This document shows positions 22,955 through 31,409 of a stretch of DNA of 42,872 nucleotides, piece after piece. The notes beneath the pieces are model-generated. The model was not told the DNA's origin. It worked only from the letters and a program-made list of their open reading frames with translations, and searched no databases. The position numbers were made by a program, and so were the translations under genes. Source of the stretch: a virus; the IMG/VR virus record IMGVR_UViG_3300023099_000004, positions 1 to 42,872 of that record; one strand, given 5' to 3'. Positions within the stretch are counted from its first letter, which is position 1. Every line of letters begins with the position of its first letter.

Positions 22955-23923
22955 TTAATCGTTCGGGTAAAGGCTCTTGAGAGGGTCGCTTGACCGCTGC
23001 TGGCTTACTGGCGCCCTGCCCCCTGCCGGTGCAGCACCCACAAAGCGTCCCTGAGCCTCACGAGGCCGTTGGTTGCGCTTCTTGCGGTGGGTGTCCCACT
23101 TGTCGGCTTTTTCCTTCCAGCGCATTGCGCGGCGGATATTGATCAGGTCCTGCGCTTCCGCATTCTTGACCAGACCATCCGCCACATATCCGAGTTCCTT
23201 CACGCCGAAGTCGATGATCGACGACACGAAGGTTTCCTTGTCTTCCGCCTGCGCGAAATCAGGATCGGCCATCAGTGTCTGGGCCCGTTGCTGAACCCAT
23301 TCCTGATGCTGCTGCTGGCTGTGCTGATCGGCCTCGCCCTGGATGCCCTGGATCTGGCTGATCAGTTCCCCGTAATCCTTGGCTTGCTCTTCATGTGCCG
23401 CCTTCAGGAAATGATACCTGTTGGGGTCAGTGTGGAGCAGTTCCTTGGGGGGAGGTTGAGGGGCAAAGACACTCACCACCGCGGCAAGTTGCTTCGCATG
23501 AACCTGCTTCGTCTCGGCCACTTGATCGGCTGCCTGGCGCTCTGCCTGCCGTTGTGTTTCAACAGCCTTAGCCACGCCCTGCTGTGCCGCCTCTTCTCGG
23601 CGCTTGATTGTCGAGGCCACGAAGTCTTGCGCATCCTGGGGGAGTTGCTTGAACTTCTCGCGTTCCTCGGCAGTAAGGCTGGCAGGAACTACAGACGGTT
23701 CGGAATCATCTTCCTCGTCGTCTTCGTCCTGATCTTCCTCCTGATCCTCGGATTCGCCCTCTTCCTTTGCCTGGGGCAGTTCGGGTTCGGGCTTGTCGTC
23801 GGGATAGAGGTTGTTTTCTGCCGCCTCCAGTTGATCGGCCTGCGTCGACACATCGCCATTGTCCGTGGCGGTCGTATCGACCTCGGCCCCGGCAACAGCG
23901 GCTTCTCCTTCGAGATGTACCAC
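22955..23923 (-). CDS. Capsid scaffolding protein
   Basis: The product has 322 residues, with an extremely acidic stretch near residues 50-80 (EDQEEDQDEDDEEDDSEP). A long helical Gln/Ala/Glu-rich centre follows, with a basic C-terminus (WDTHRKKRNQRPREAQGRF). This acidic-helix-basic order is characteristic of phage scaffolds, whose basic tail binds the capsid protein. I chose the GTG at 23923 (GGAG eight bases upstream) because the longer frame would run into the terminator hairpin. It precedes the major capsid gene. Confidence 0.78.
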   Translation of the reverse strand: MVHLEGEAAVAGAEVDTTATDNGDVSTQADQLEAAENNLYPDDKPEPELPQAKEEGESEDQEEDQDEDDEEDDSEPSVVPASLTAEEREKFKQLPQDAQDFVASTIKRREEAAQQGVAKAVETQRQAERQAADQVAETKQVHAKQLAAVVSVFAPQPPPKELLHTDPNRYHFLKAAHEEQAKDYGELISQIQGIQGEADQHSQQQHQEWVQQRAQTLMADPDFAQAEDKETFVSSIIDFGVKELGYVADGLVKNAEAQDLINIRRAMRWKEKADKWDTHRKKRNQRPREAQGRFVGAAPAGGRAPVSQQRSSDPLKSLYPND

Positions 23924-23937
23924 TCTCGCTCTCCAAC

Positions 23938-23963
23938 AAAAAAGCCGCCCGGAATGGACGGCT
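23938..23963 (-). terminator. Intrinsic terminator before the scaffold gene
   Basis: On the minus strand AGCCGTCC, loop ATTCC, GGGCGGCT, then TTTTTT: an eight-pair stem with a clean T-run. It separates the terminase-portal block from the scaffold-capsid block. The scaffold GTG begins only 15 bases after it. Confidence 0.8.
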
Positions 23964-23987
23964 TGCACAACCCTTGCGGGTATCTGG

Positions 23988-24134
23988 TCAGGCTACGCTC
24001 TTGCGCAGTTGCCTGATCTTTCGCGCTCGTTCTTCTTCGACGCGCTCGTTTTCGATCTTCTTCAGGTCTTCCGCGCTGGGCGGATTGTCCTGGGCGAACT
24101 TCAACCGCTCATAGGCGGCGATAAAACCTCTCAC
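23988..24134 (-). CDS. Small charged helical protein, 48 residues
   Basis: The product has 48 residues (starting VRGFIAAYERLKFAQDNPPS) and is almost a single charged helix with many Glu and Arg. The GTG start overlaps the stop of the upstream gene in GTGA, which strongly supports translation. It ends just before the terminator at 23938. Its role in head assembly is unknown. Confidence 0.6.
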   Translation of the reverse strand: MRGFIAAYERLKFAQDNPPSAEDLKKIENERVEEERARKIRQLRKSVA

Positions 24135-24454
24135 AGGCCCAATATTCGGCGCTTGTGGTCGCTGATCTTCCCAATCTGGGTTGCGCGGTCCATTGATGCT
24201 TCAGCGGCCTGCGCGTCCAGTGTCAGAGCTTCAATCTGGGCCAGAACAACACGGGCAATCTTGCGGGCGATCGAAAGCTTTGCGATCTGCCAGCGTGTTG
24301 GCGCCCGCCAGAACCATCCAAACGGGCTTTCTGCCGCCAATTCGATCAGGCGTTCGGTGTATTCCCGCTCGATCGTTTCAAATGCCGGGCGGATAAACTC
24401 TCTCAGGGCGTTTTCGGCCGCCGTGGCACGGGTCAGGCGCTCTTGATGGGTCAT
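24131..24454 (-). CDS. Hypothetical helical protein after the portal gene
   Basis: The product has 107 residues, entirely helical and basic at the end. It carries a Trp/Phe-rich centre (FGWFWRAPTRWQIAKL). It overlaps the portal stop by four bases (ATGA) and the next small gene by four bases. A portal- or scaffold-associated role is possible, but I see no family. Confidence 0.65.
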   Translation of the reverse strand: MTHQERLTRATAAENALREFIRPAFETIEREYTERLIELAAESPFGWFWRAPTRWQIAKLSIARKIARVVLAQIEALTLDAQAAEASMDRATQIGKISDHKRRILGL

Positions 24455-26490
24455 TGGGCCAGACTCCCGCCGGGCGAGAACGTGTCATCGCGCTGGTTCA
24501 TGACCTTGAGCAGCGCCAATTGCGTTTCACGGTCCATCTTTTCCCATGCCAGGCGCTCGTCCGCGATGTTCTTTTCGCGCTTCGTCTCGGCATCCAGGGT
24601 GTTCTTCTCACGCTTCAGCATCATGTCGGCCTGGACCTGCTGAGCCTTTGCCTGTTCCGCCGCGGCGTTTGGATCGGGCTGCTCAGGCATTGGGCCCAAC
24701 TGCGAAGGATCAACACAATACTGGGTCGCGTTGCCCATCTGGAGGGTTGAAACCAGTTGCTTGAACACGTTGAAGGCGTTGTCGTTCGTCACCATGCGCG
24801 GGTCCATCTCGCGCAGTGAACCCATGGCATCGCGCAGGACCATCACCGACTGAAGCCGCTTGTCCCGGCTGCCAGTGCCAAGGCCCACACGGACCCCCAA
24901 TTTCATGTCTTCCGGCCATGTCGACGGGTCAATGTTGCGGAACTCGCCATCGATCTTGAATTCATGCGCCGGCATCTCTGCAATCATCAACGCCAGCTTC
25001 TTTTCGAACAGTTCCGCGATGCCATTGGCGGCATTGCGAGCAACATATTCTTCGATCTGCTGACCGCTGGCCTGCATCAGTGCAGTGCCAGTCGCGGTCT
25101 TGTTCAGGGTGTCTGCATCAAGGCCCTGGTTCAGGCGGGTAATGCCGGTGCGGCTTTCCTTCTCGCCCGCCATGATTTCCATCGCGGTGAAGGCATTGCC
25201 TGCCACAAACGGAATATCCCAAGGCTTAGGCGGTGTAGAACCGGACTTGCCCCGGATGATCGCGCCGGGCGCAACGTCCAGCAAGTCGTCAATCGTGGTC
25301 GGGCCAATCTGGCCCTCGTCGATCCACACACGAGGCGCATTGGACAGATAGAGGTTGTCCATCGCCTGCCGCAACATGTGGCTGCGCACCACTTGGATAT
25401 CCAGCACCTTGTCTGCCAGCGAATGGCCTACAAGGCGGTGTTGCATCGGGAATGGGCACCACAGCGTGTAAGGCTGCATCTTGACCGGGATAACGCCCAG
25501 GATGGTATTGCCGACGCGGTGAACCCGCACCAGCTGCACAGAGCCTTCCCAGAACCAGCGGCAGTATTCCTCGCGCAGGGTGACTACACGGTTCCAGTCA
25601 ACGCGCTGGGCGTCTTCCTCTGTCCATGAACGATCACTGTCGCGCGCATCTTTCAGGGCGCGGGCTTCGCCTGGCTCGTCGCCATAGAGTGTTTCCAGTT
25701 CCTCCGCGGGATAGCCCATCAGATAGAGGTCATAGATCGACTGACGCGACCAATCCCCGCAATAGGGCGACTTATCTAGCGTCCGCGTATCAGGGGAATA
25801 GAAGAACTGTTCGTTCGGAATCGCCGCGTCCCGGAACTCTGGTTCATCGGGAACGGTAATCACCGCGTCATAGATCTGCACCGGCTGCCCAAGATCATCG
25901 ATCTCGTAATGCAGCGCAGCACCCATCTCGTCATAGGCTTCAGGAACCGGCGTGGCCGAAACCACATCAAGCCCGCTCAGCTCGTCGGCATTCAATTGGG
26001 CCTGCTCAGTGCGCGTCTTGCGCTCGACCCAGCTTTTCCAGACGCCGATCTTTTCCAGCAGCCCGGCCTTGATGCCATCGTGCAGGATCGAATAGCCGTC
26101 CTGTTCGCGCAGGAAGTTCCAATGGACGCGATCGCCGGCCTCTTGGGCCAGTTCGTCGCTGATGTCCTTCATCTGCTGCTGTGGCTGCTGCTGCCCCTCA
26201 ACGGGCTGCATGGCAGTGGAAGCCATGGCCTGCACCATCACTGGCCGGCGGGGCTCAAACTCGACAAGGCGGTCGCCGCTGACCAGGGTGCGCATCACCG
26301 ATACGGTCATGTAATCGACCACTTCAGCAACGTCCCGGGTCACCAGCTTGGACCGGCCATCCACTTCGTCGCCAAACTGATCACCGCGGTAGAACTCCAG
26401 CGCCGTCTTGCGCTCGTCATTCAATTCGGTGTCGGTGGCGCGGGATTCTTCCTGTTGCAGGAACGTCAGAAGCTCAGGGGCGTCGATCAT
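24451..26490 (-). CDS. Portal protein
   Basis: The product has 679 residues, the size of P22-type portals. Typical phrases are EFYRGDQFGDEVDGRSKLVT, VVDYMTVSVMRTLVSGDRLV, DEPEFRDAAIPNEQFFYSPD, a central part with VRSHMLRQAMDNLYLSNAPR and AGEKESRTGITRLNQGLD. A Gln-rich insertion lies near residue 105 and a long helical barrel at the C-terminus. It would form the dodecameric gate at one vertex. The ATG at 26490 follows AGGAGGGGAATCGC, an excellent ribosome site; the longer frame is a shadow of the terminase gene. Confidence 0.87.
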   Translation of the reverse strand: MIDAPELLTFLQQEESRATDTELNDERKTALEFYRGDQFGDEVDGRSKLVTRDVAEVVDYMTVSVMRTLVSGDRLVEFEPRRPVMVQAMASTAMQPVEGQQQPQQQMKDISDELAQEAGDRVHWNFLREQDGYSILHDGIKAGLLEKIGVWKSWVERKTRTEQAQLNADELSGLDVVSATPVPEAYDEMGAALHYEIDDLGQPVQIYDAVITVPDEPEFRDAAIPNEQFFYSPDTRTLDKSPYCGDWSRQSIYDLYLMGYPAEELETLYGDEPGEARALKDARDSDRSWTEEDAQRVDWNRVVTLREEYCRWFWEGSVQLVRVHRVGNTILGVIPVKMQPYTLWCPFPMQHRLVGHSLADKVLDIQVVRSHMLRQAMDNLYLSNAPRVWIDEGQIGPTTIDDLLDVAPGAIIRGKSGSTPPKPWDIPFVAGNAFTAMEIMAGEKESRTGITRLNQGLDADTLNKTATGTALMQASGQQIEEYVARNAANGIAELFEKKLALMIAEMPAHEFKIDGEFRNIDPSTWPEDMKLGVRVGLGTGSRDKRLQSVMVLRDAMGSLREMDPRMVTNDNAFNVFKQLVSTLQMGNATQYCVDPSQLGPMPEQPDPNAAAEQAKAQQVQADMMLKREKNTLDAETKREKNIADERLAWEKMDRETQLALLKVMNQRDDTFSPGGSLAQ

Positions 26491-27797
26491 GCGATTCCCC
26501 TCCTTACCCTGCTGTAGTCGATGACAACCGCTTCTCGCGGCTCTTCGTAAGCAATGCAGCCAAGCCCAAATGCGTCGGCACTGTGGCTTGCCCAGTCGTG
26601 GTTCGGGCCAAGGCCAATGCCTCGCGCCTCGTCCTTCTTCTCGTGATACCAGCCCAGTGCATCCAGGCCGGCCTTGCACTTGGTTTCGTCAAACCTCATG
26701 CGCGGGAACAGGCGGCGCCCTTCTTCAACACGGGCCATTGCAGCACCGCGCCCCTGGTTAGGGATCACCGTCACATTGTAGCCAGCGTCTCGCAGCGCGC
26801 TCTGATATGAAACGTCGATAACCTTGTCGTGCGTGGCGCCATCATGCGGCAGCCAGATCGATGCCCGGTCAGCCGAATATCCCTGCGTCCGCATCCAGGC
26901 CAGGTGTGCCGAGACAGGCTGCCCCTGCACTTCGTAATGATTGACCCAGCGGATTTCAGACCCAACGAACTGAGCGCACCAGAACACGAAATTGTCAGCC
27001 TTGGCGCCGGTCCCACCGATATCCGCGAACAGGCGGACGATCAGGTTCGGGTCTTCAGCGACGAAACCTATCCGCCCGTCAGCCTTGGTCTTGGCGAGGT
27101 GCTGCGCGAAGTAGGCCCCTTCTGCCACGGTCACATAACCGCCTTCCCAGATATGGTCATACTGCTCCGGCTGCATCCGCAGGCAGTCGAGACGTTCTTG
27201 CTCCAACTCAGCGGTAAACCATGGATTGTCCCGCCAGTTGGCATGGACCACAATCGCACCGGTCGGCTTTTCCTCGCCGGTGAACATCACATCGACCGGA
27301 TCAGTCTTCTTGTTGCGGTTGTAGCTCCACCACATCTGCGAGCCAGGCGCGCGCATTGTCGGGCGCAACAGGTTGATCGACTTCTTCGCGGCGGTGTGGG
27401 CTTCTTCCCACCATGACCGCTTGAACCCCTCCAGCGACTTGATGCTGTCGGCGGTGTAGTTGTTCATGCCCTTGAAGATGATCAGACCATCACCGGGCGT
27501 TGAAACGCAATCCTCGTAAACCTTGAACCCGTCCGCCTCGCCCAAGCCCATGTCGATCAGCTTGGTTTCAATCAGGCGCTTGGCAGATTGAGCCAGATCC
27601 TTTTGCACTTCGCGGATGCAGACCGATAGAAGACCAGCACCAGCACTGTTGCCCGGTTCTGCCAGGCTGTCCTCTACAAGCAGCCCGCCGAAGAAATGCG
27701 ACTTGCCCGATCCGCGTCCGCCATGTGCAACTTTGTCTCGGGCCGGTTCCAGCAGTGGAACGAATATCTCAGCCGTCGGAATGTGGAGGACGGACAA
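26487..27797 (-). CDS. terL: Terminase large subunit
   Basis: The product has 436 residues. The ATPase domain carries the Walker A motif GGRGSGKS at 26-33 and a Walker B-like SWWEEAH near 128-134. The nuclease domain carries FADIGG with a metal-binding Asp near 259 and LPHDGATHDK near 315. It drives DNA packaging and cuts the concatemer. The start is TTG at 27797, because no ATG or GTG lies nearby in frame. It overlaps the small-subunit gene by 29 bp and the portal start by four bases. Confidence 0.9.
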   Translation of the reverse strand: MSVLHIPTAEIFVPLLEPARDKVAHGGRGSGKSHFFGGLLVEDSLAEPGNSAGAGLLSVCIREVQKDLAQSAKRLIETKLIDMGLGEADGFKVYEDCVSTPGDGLIIFKGMNNYTADSIKSLEGFKRSWWEEAHTAAKKSINLLRPTMRAPGSQMWWSYNRNKKTDPVDVMFTGEEKPTGAIVVHANWRDNPWFTAELEQERLDCLRMQPEQYDHIWEGGYVTVAEGAYFAQHLAKTKADGRIGFVAEDPNLIVRLFADIGGTGAKADNFVFWCAQFVGSEIRWVNHYEVQGQPVSAHLAWMRTQGYSADRASIWLPHDGATHDKVIDVSYQSALRDAGYNVTVIPNQGRGAAMARVEEGRRLFPRMRFDETKCKAGLDALGWYHEKKDEARGIGLGPNHDWASHSADAFGLGCIAYEEPREAVVIDYSRVRRGIA

Positions 27798-28155
27798 TTT
27801 CCCGAACCACTTTCTCGACCTTCAGGCCGCCGCTGTGTTCAGTTTCAACCTTGTCGCGCCAGTCATCCTTGAAGCGGTTCTTCATGTTGAAGATGAAGCT
27901 GGTCGCGTTGAATCCTTCAGTCCCGCCGAAGGTTGCGAGCTTACCCTGACGCTCCCACCAAATCTGCGCTTTTTGCTGAGCGCGCTTTACGGCGTCGGAA
28001 AATTCAGGGTGCGCCGAAATCCATTCGTTCAGTGTCTCGCGGTGAATATCGAGAACTTCGGCCATTTCAGCCAGCGTTCCACCGTCTTCACCGACAGTCA
28101 TAACCTTGGCACACATGGCCGGATCATATTTGGAGGGGCGGCCAACACTAGCCAT
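27769..28155 (-). CDS. terS: Terminase small subunit
   Basis: The product has 128 residues. It begins with ASVGRPSKYDP and has a helix-turn-helix-like stretch (TLAEMAEVLDIHRETLNEWI) at about 28-47. It then has the conserved KAQIWWERQGKLATFGG and FNMKNRFKDDWRDKVETEH, typical of terminase small subunits that choose the packaging start. The ATG at 28155 follows AGGAGG at five bases. It is the first gene of the late operon, after a terminator. Confidence 0.85.
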   Translation of the reverse strand: MASVGRPSKYDPAMCAKVMTVGEDGGTLAEMAEVLDIHRETLNEWISAHPEFSDAVKRAQQKAQIWWERQGKLATFGGTEGFNATSFIFNMKNRFKDDWRDKVETEHSGGLKVEKVVREIVRPPHSDG

Positions 28156-28176
28156 GCACACCTCCTGAAACGCAAA

Positions 28177-28198
28177 AGGGCCACCCGAAGGCAGCCCT
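28177..28198 (-). terminator. Intrinsic terminator separating the middle and late operons
   Basis: On the minus strand AGGGCTGCC, tetraloop TTCG, GGTGGCCCT, then TTTTG. Nine pairs with two G-T and a UUCG loop. It ends transcription from the replication operon or limits it. Confidence 0.75.
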
Positions 28199-28205
28199 GT
28201 GATGT

Positions 28206-28220
28206 TGGCGCATTACGCCA
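28206..28220. promoter_or_regulatory. Perfect dyad upstream of the late operon
   Basis: TGGCG, CATTA, CGCCA is a 15-base inverted repeat. It lies in the 104-bp gap between the middle genes and the terminase small-subunit gene, just before the terminator. A binding site for a late regulator is possible; no clear promoter is seen. Confidence 0.3.
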
Positions 28221-28259
28221 CGATCTATTTCCTGCGCATCCCATGAATTGGGCAATTGG

Positions 28260-28796
28260 TCAAGTGGTGAGTTGTCTCAATGCGGTGACAGCCCGATGCA
28301 GGTCAATCGATGCTGCGGCCATCTCCGGCCTTCCTGTGATTATCCTGTCCAACCATTGCGGCCCGCAGTCTGGATTGATGTCGATCACCAGTTGGTCGAA
28401 TGCCAAGCGATAGCGATCTCCCATCGACCCAACGTGAGCCAGGCAGGCGTTCAACCACTTCTCGCGCTTCAGGGTGCGAGCGTCATCAATGTCCACCACT
28501 GCCCCGCCGGTCTTGTCACCAATGGAGCATGTGATCTTCCCACTAGCATATGTTGCCCAATAAGCGTTCGACAGTGCGCGCGCCAAGTCGAGCAGCGCCT
28601 TTGCCTCGTTGCCTTCACCCAGCAGACCAGCGCGATAGGCCCGGCCAATGGCATCGCAGCCATCCTGTCCGTAGAGCGCCTGCATGGCCTGCGCCCGCTC
28701 ATTGCCCTTGTCATAGCTGGGGATGCCAGCCCGTGACAGTTGCCCTGACGCGGTGCGCCTGCCCTGCTTACGCTTGCGTCCTGCTTTCGCCATCAT
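28260..28796 (-). CDS. Conserved hypothetical phage protein upstream of terminase
   Basis: The product has 178 residues. It begins with a basic tail (AKAGRKRKQGRRTASGQLSR), followed by a helical core with CDAIGRAYRAGLLGEGNEAK, ALSNAYWATYASGKI and REKWLNACLAHVG, and ends with LVIDINPDCGPQWLDRIITG. I recall this shape from uncharacterised proteins near terminases in alphaproteobacterial phages, without a function. The tandem ATGs overlap the previous stop, with GGGAG upstream. Confidence 0.7.
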   Translation of the reverse strand: MMAKAGRKRKQGRRTASGQLSRAGIPSYDKGNERAQAMQALYGQDGCDAIGRAYRAGLLGEGNEAKALLDLARALSNAYWATYASGKITCSIGDKTGGAVVDIDDARTLKREKWLNACLAHVGSMGDRYRLAFDQLVIDINPDCGPQWLDRIITGRPEMAAASIDLHRAVTALRQLTT

Positions 28797-29032
28797 TTGG
28801 CTCCCAATTTCACATAAAGCCGCGCCCCATCAGGATGAAGGCATGTATCTAGCATCACCTTTCGTCCTTGATCGGTAAGCAGCCACGGGCCGTAATGTCC
28901 GACCTCGACAAAGCCGCGCTTGATGATCTTCACGTGTTCCTGGCGATGTCGTAAAACGCGACGGACTACACCCCAATCAACTGGCCACTTCCGGGGATAT
29001 GGCGTTCCATCTGCTCGCATCGGTCTTGCCAT
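28793..29032 (-). CDS. Small hypothetical protein, winged-helix-like
   Basis: The product has 79 residues, basic, with WGVVRRVLRHRQEHVKIIKR and VGHYGPWLLTDQGRKVMLD. The helix-strand pattern is like a truncated winged helix, but this is only a visual impression. The stop overlaps the next start. ATG at 29032 is preferred to the GTG just before it. Confidence 0.6.
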   Translation of the reverse strand: MARPMRADGTPYPRKWPVDWGVVRRVLRHRQEHVKIIKRGFVEVGHYGPWLLTDQGRKVMLDTCLHPDGARLYVKLGAK

Positions 29033-29068
29033 CACTCACCCTTCCCCAAATCAAATACCTTCACTGCG

Positions 29069-29428
29069 TCAGAGTGATTCAAGGCGGTCCATAGTACGGG
29101 CTATATCGAGCAAGGTATCAATGAGGTCGGACAGCTTATTGTCCGCCAAGCATACATCCCCGCCTGTGTCTGACTTCTCATGTTTTTGAGCGGATGGCGA
29201 ACCTGGCGAACCAAGAAGGCGCTCGGCTAAAAAAGCTGAACGGCCCTGAAGGCTAAAAGCCAATTCCAGCACTTTGCCGACGCGAATGCTTAGGTTTTGT
29301 ATTCGCCCGCTATCGGCTTCGGCAGTCGTTTCATAGTAGCTAGCTGAGCGGGCGGCCTCTGTGCTTTCACTATCGTCCGGTTTAGACTGCATGTGCTGAG
29401 TCTGGGCCTGATTTTCGTAAGTTTCCAT
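29069..29428 (-). CDS. Hypothetical acidic helical protein
   Basis: The product has 119 residues, acidic and helical, rich in Ser and Glu at the start, with a Leu-rich C-terminus (SDLIDTLLDIARTMDRLESL). Three ATGs stand in a row at 29434, 29431 and 29428. The third is best placed relative to AGGAG. I know no family. It lies between replication and late genes. Confidence 0.6.
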   Translation of the reverse strand: METYENQAQTQHMQSKPDDSESTEAARSASYYETTAEADSGRIQNLSIRVGKVLELAFSLQGRSAFLAERLLGSPGSPSAQKHEKSDTGGDVCLADNKLSDLIDTLLDIARTMDRLESL

Positions 29429-29430
29429 CA

Positions 29431-29634
29431 TCATTCTCCTCTAGGTTTAACCCCGGCCACCTCGGCCAGTATTTCAAGCTGCTCGCGATCAACCCAGCTT
29501 GTCAGCCACTCCCGGTTGATCAGAACGATTGCCCCACCTGATTGCTCGTATGCCTGCTGTGCTGCTCTGCGGGCGTTCTGTGGATCTACATCCCGCATCG
29601 ATGCAGCGTAGGGGGTGAGGCTGGTGCGGGTCAT
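29431..29634 (-). CDS. Small hypothetical protein
   Basis: The product has 67 residues, with RRAAQQAYEQSGGAIVLINR and WVDREQLEILAEVAG. The start overlaps the stop of a 49-residue frame upstream and the stop overlaps the next gene. This coupling is the main support that it is expressed. Function unknown. Confidence 0.6.
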   Translation of the reverse strand: MTRTSLTPYAASMRDVDPQNARRAAQQAYEQSGGAIVLINREWLTSWVDREQLEILAEVAGVKPRGE

Positions 29635-29780
29635 GCGTCCAAGGCCTTCGCCACGTTCGCCAGATATCTTGCCCGTCTCTCGGGCGTGAACTGTGCCAGC
29701 CTGCGTTCCCGGTATTCAGGATCGGGGCGCATGGTCTTTTGCAGACGGCGCCGGATCAGTGCTTTGCGGAACAGGTTCAT
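29631..29780 (-). CDS. Small Arg-rich hypothetical protein, 49 residues
   Basis: The product has 49 residues (MNLFRKALIRRRLQKTMRPD at the start), strongly basic and helical, with RRLAQFTPERRARYLANVAK. Both ends overlap neighbours by four bases (ATGA), so it is coupled. It could bind nucleic acid or a host protein, but there is no motif to show it. Confidence 0.6.
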   Translation of the reverse strand: MNLFRKALIRRRLQKTMRPDPEYRERRLAQFTPERRARYLANVAKALDA

Positions 29781-30013
29781 GATGCCCTCCTGACTGCGAT
29801 GATGTCGTGAGAATCCCCGGTGTCGGTCCAGCGCAACTGCTTGGCCGTGTAGGTATTGCGATCATCCACATCCCCGCAGCGGAACTGCACCTGGAGCTTG
29901 GTTTCCCCTGTGCGTGGCTCACGGCCATGCGTGGCGTGAAAGCCCTCTGCGATCGGAACAGGCGCCTTCTCAGCTTCCCGGTAGGGCTGGAACGCCTTAG
30001 GCAGTGAAGCCAT
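29777..30013 (-). CDS. Small hypothetical beta protein
   Basis: The product has 78 residues, beta-rich (TGETKLQVQFRCGDVDDRNT, then YTAKQLRWTDTGDSHDIIAV). The ATG at 30013 follows GAGGGG and overlaps the end of the helicase gene by 17 bp. This position just after the helicase suggests a DNA-metabolism accessory role, but there is no family evidence. Confidence 0.6.
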   Translation of the reverse strand: MASLPKAFQPYREAEKAPVPIAEGFHATHGREPRTGETKLQVQFRCGDVDDRNTYTAKQLRWTDTGDSHDIIAVRRAS

Positions 30014-31409
30014 CTTGCATCCCCTCAATCCGGTTCGTGTCGCCGTTCAGGAACACGTTGATCTCACCACAGCGGCCAGGGAGGCCCATGCGGACCTTCA
30101 CCACGGTCAGGGTGCCTTCGTTCTTCGTCTTGTCCGGGCGGTGGTAAATCAGGCCGTAGTCGGCTTTGTTCGCCCAATTGGCTGAGCCTGAAACGTCATA
30201 CAGGCCAGGCTTGCCGTTCATGCCCTTCTGGGGCTTCGTGGGATGCGCCACGACCCAGAGCGAGATGTTGTAGCGGCGGGCAAATGACTTCAGCGCCCGG
30301 ATGGCCCTTCCGATATATTCCGTCTCGGTTTCGTGCGGGTGCCGCTTGTGTTCCAGCTCGTTCCAGGGATCGAGAACGATCACCCTCGCCCCATCCCGGA
30401 TCACCGCGATGCGCATCAGGTCGATGTAGCGCTTGAGATCGATCTCTTCGCTTTCGTCCAATGCGTTCGAAATGATGGTTACGTGATGCTCCAGGCGCTC
30501 AATCGCCACGGCGCGGTTGGGATTGTTCGACAGGTCGTTTGTGCCCAGCAGGGCCTTTGCCAGACCGTTGAGCAGGATCGGCTTGGCCATCGTCTCGAAG
30601 CTGGCGATGCAGACCGGTACGCCCTTGCTGACACAGTGGGCAAGGATGGTGTTAATCACCGTCGACTTGCCCATGTTGGAAAAACCGGAGAACACGGTGA
30701 GCGTACCCAGCGCCACGTTCATCAGCGGATTGAGGTCAGTGATACCCGTATCCATCGCCTGAACCTCAACCTCGTCAGGGAAGTCCGAGAAGCGGTGCAG
30801 GCCTTCGACCGGATAGGGCTTTGCCTTGTTGAGCAGTTCGACAACCGCCGGCTGCCCCAGCTTGACCAGGACATCGTTCAGATCCTTGCAGCCCTCAGGG
30901 TATTCGACGAACTTGCAGCGCTCTGCGCCAAGGATCGAACACAGGTCCCGCGCCAGCAGCCGGCCCGGCTTGTCGCTGTCGGTCGCCAGGATGATGGTCT
31001 TGATCTGCTTGAGCTGTTCTTCCGTTTCGTAGAGGTAGGAATACCGCTTGGCGTTGACCGGATCATCCACCTGTTCTGACGGCGCGCCATTGGGGACCGA
31101 GACGACATTGTGAAACCCACAGGCCATTGCGGCCAGGGCGTCGAACTCGCCTTCAGTTATGATCAGGTCATGCGGAGCGGTGGATAGGATTTCGGCGTTC
31201 CACAGGCACAAGCGCCCGCCCTTGTCCATTTCGTGCCGCTTCTCGCTGGTGAGGCGGTACTTGCGGTTCACTACCCGGCCTTCCAGCAGATACGGGAAGC
31301 ACAGCCATTGCCCCCCATGCCGAGCCTGGGTGGACACGCCCATAGCCTCCGCTGGCGTGGATAGGTTGCCGCGCTGGTCCAGCCATTCCTTGTGCCGTTG
31401 GTGTATCAC
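29997..31409 (-). CDS. TOPRIM-helicase, T7 gp4-like (primase-helicase without its zinc domain)
   Basis: The product has 470 residues. The primase TOPRIM fold shows IITEGEFDALA with Glu86 and LATDSDKPG with Asp144/Asp146. The RecA-like helicase domain shows the Walker A motif GFSNMGKST at 242-250, VIVLDPWNE as Walker B and WVVAHPTKP. It would unwind the fork and make primers. The start is GTG at 31409, five bases after AGGAGG. The zinc ribbon that T7 gp4 carries at its N-terminus is encoded upstream in another frame. Confidence 0.87.
   Translation of the reverse strand: MIHQRHKEWLDQRGNLSTPAEAMGVSTQARHGGQWLCFPYLLEGRVVNRKYRLTSEKRHEMDKGGRLCLWNAEILSTAPHDLIITEGEFDALAAMACGFHNVVSVPNGAPSEQVDDPVNAKRYSYLYETEEQLKQIKTIILATDSDKPGRLLARDLCSILGAERCKFVEYPEGCKDLNDVLVKLGQPAVVELLNKAKPYPVEGLHRFSDFPDEVEVQAMDTGITDLNPLMNVALGTLTVFSGFSNMGKSTVINTILAHCVSKGVPVCIASFETMAKPILLNGLAKALLGTNDLSNNPNRAVAIERLEHHVTIISNALDESEEIDLKRYIDLMRIAVIRDGARVIVLDPWNELEHKRHPHETETEYIGRAIRALKSFARRYNISLWVVAHPTKPQKGMNGKPGLYDVSGSANWANKADYGLIYHRPDKTKNEGTLTVVKVRMGLPGRCGEINVFLNGDTNRIEGMQDGFTA

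Noticed and set aside
21358-22980. 540-codon plus-strand open frame opposite the capsid genes
   Set aside because: It is the antisense shadow of the major capsid and cement genes; GC-rich DNA leaves such frames open, it shows no domain, and it crosses gene borders.
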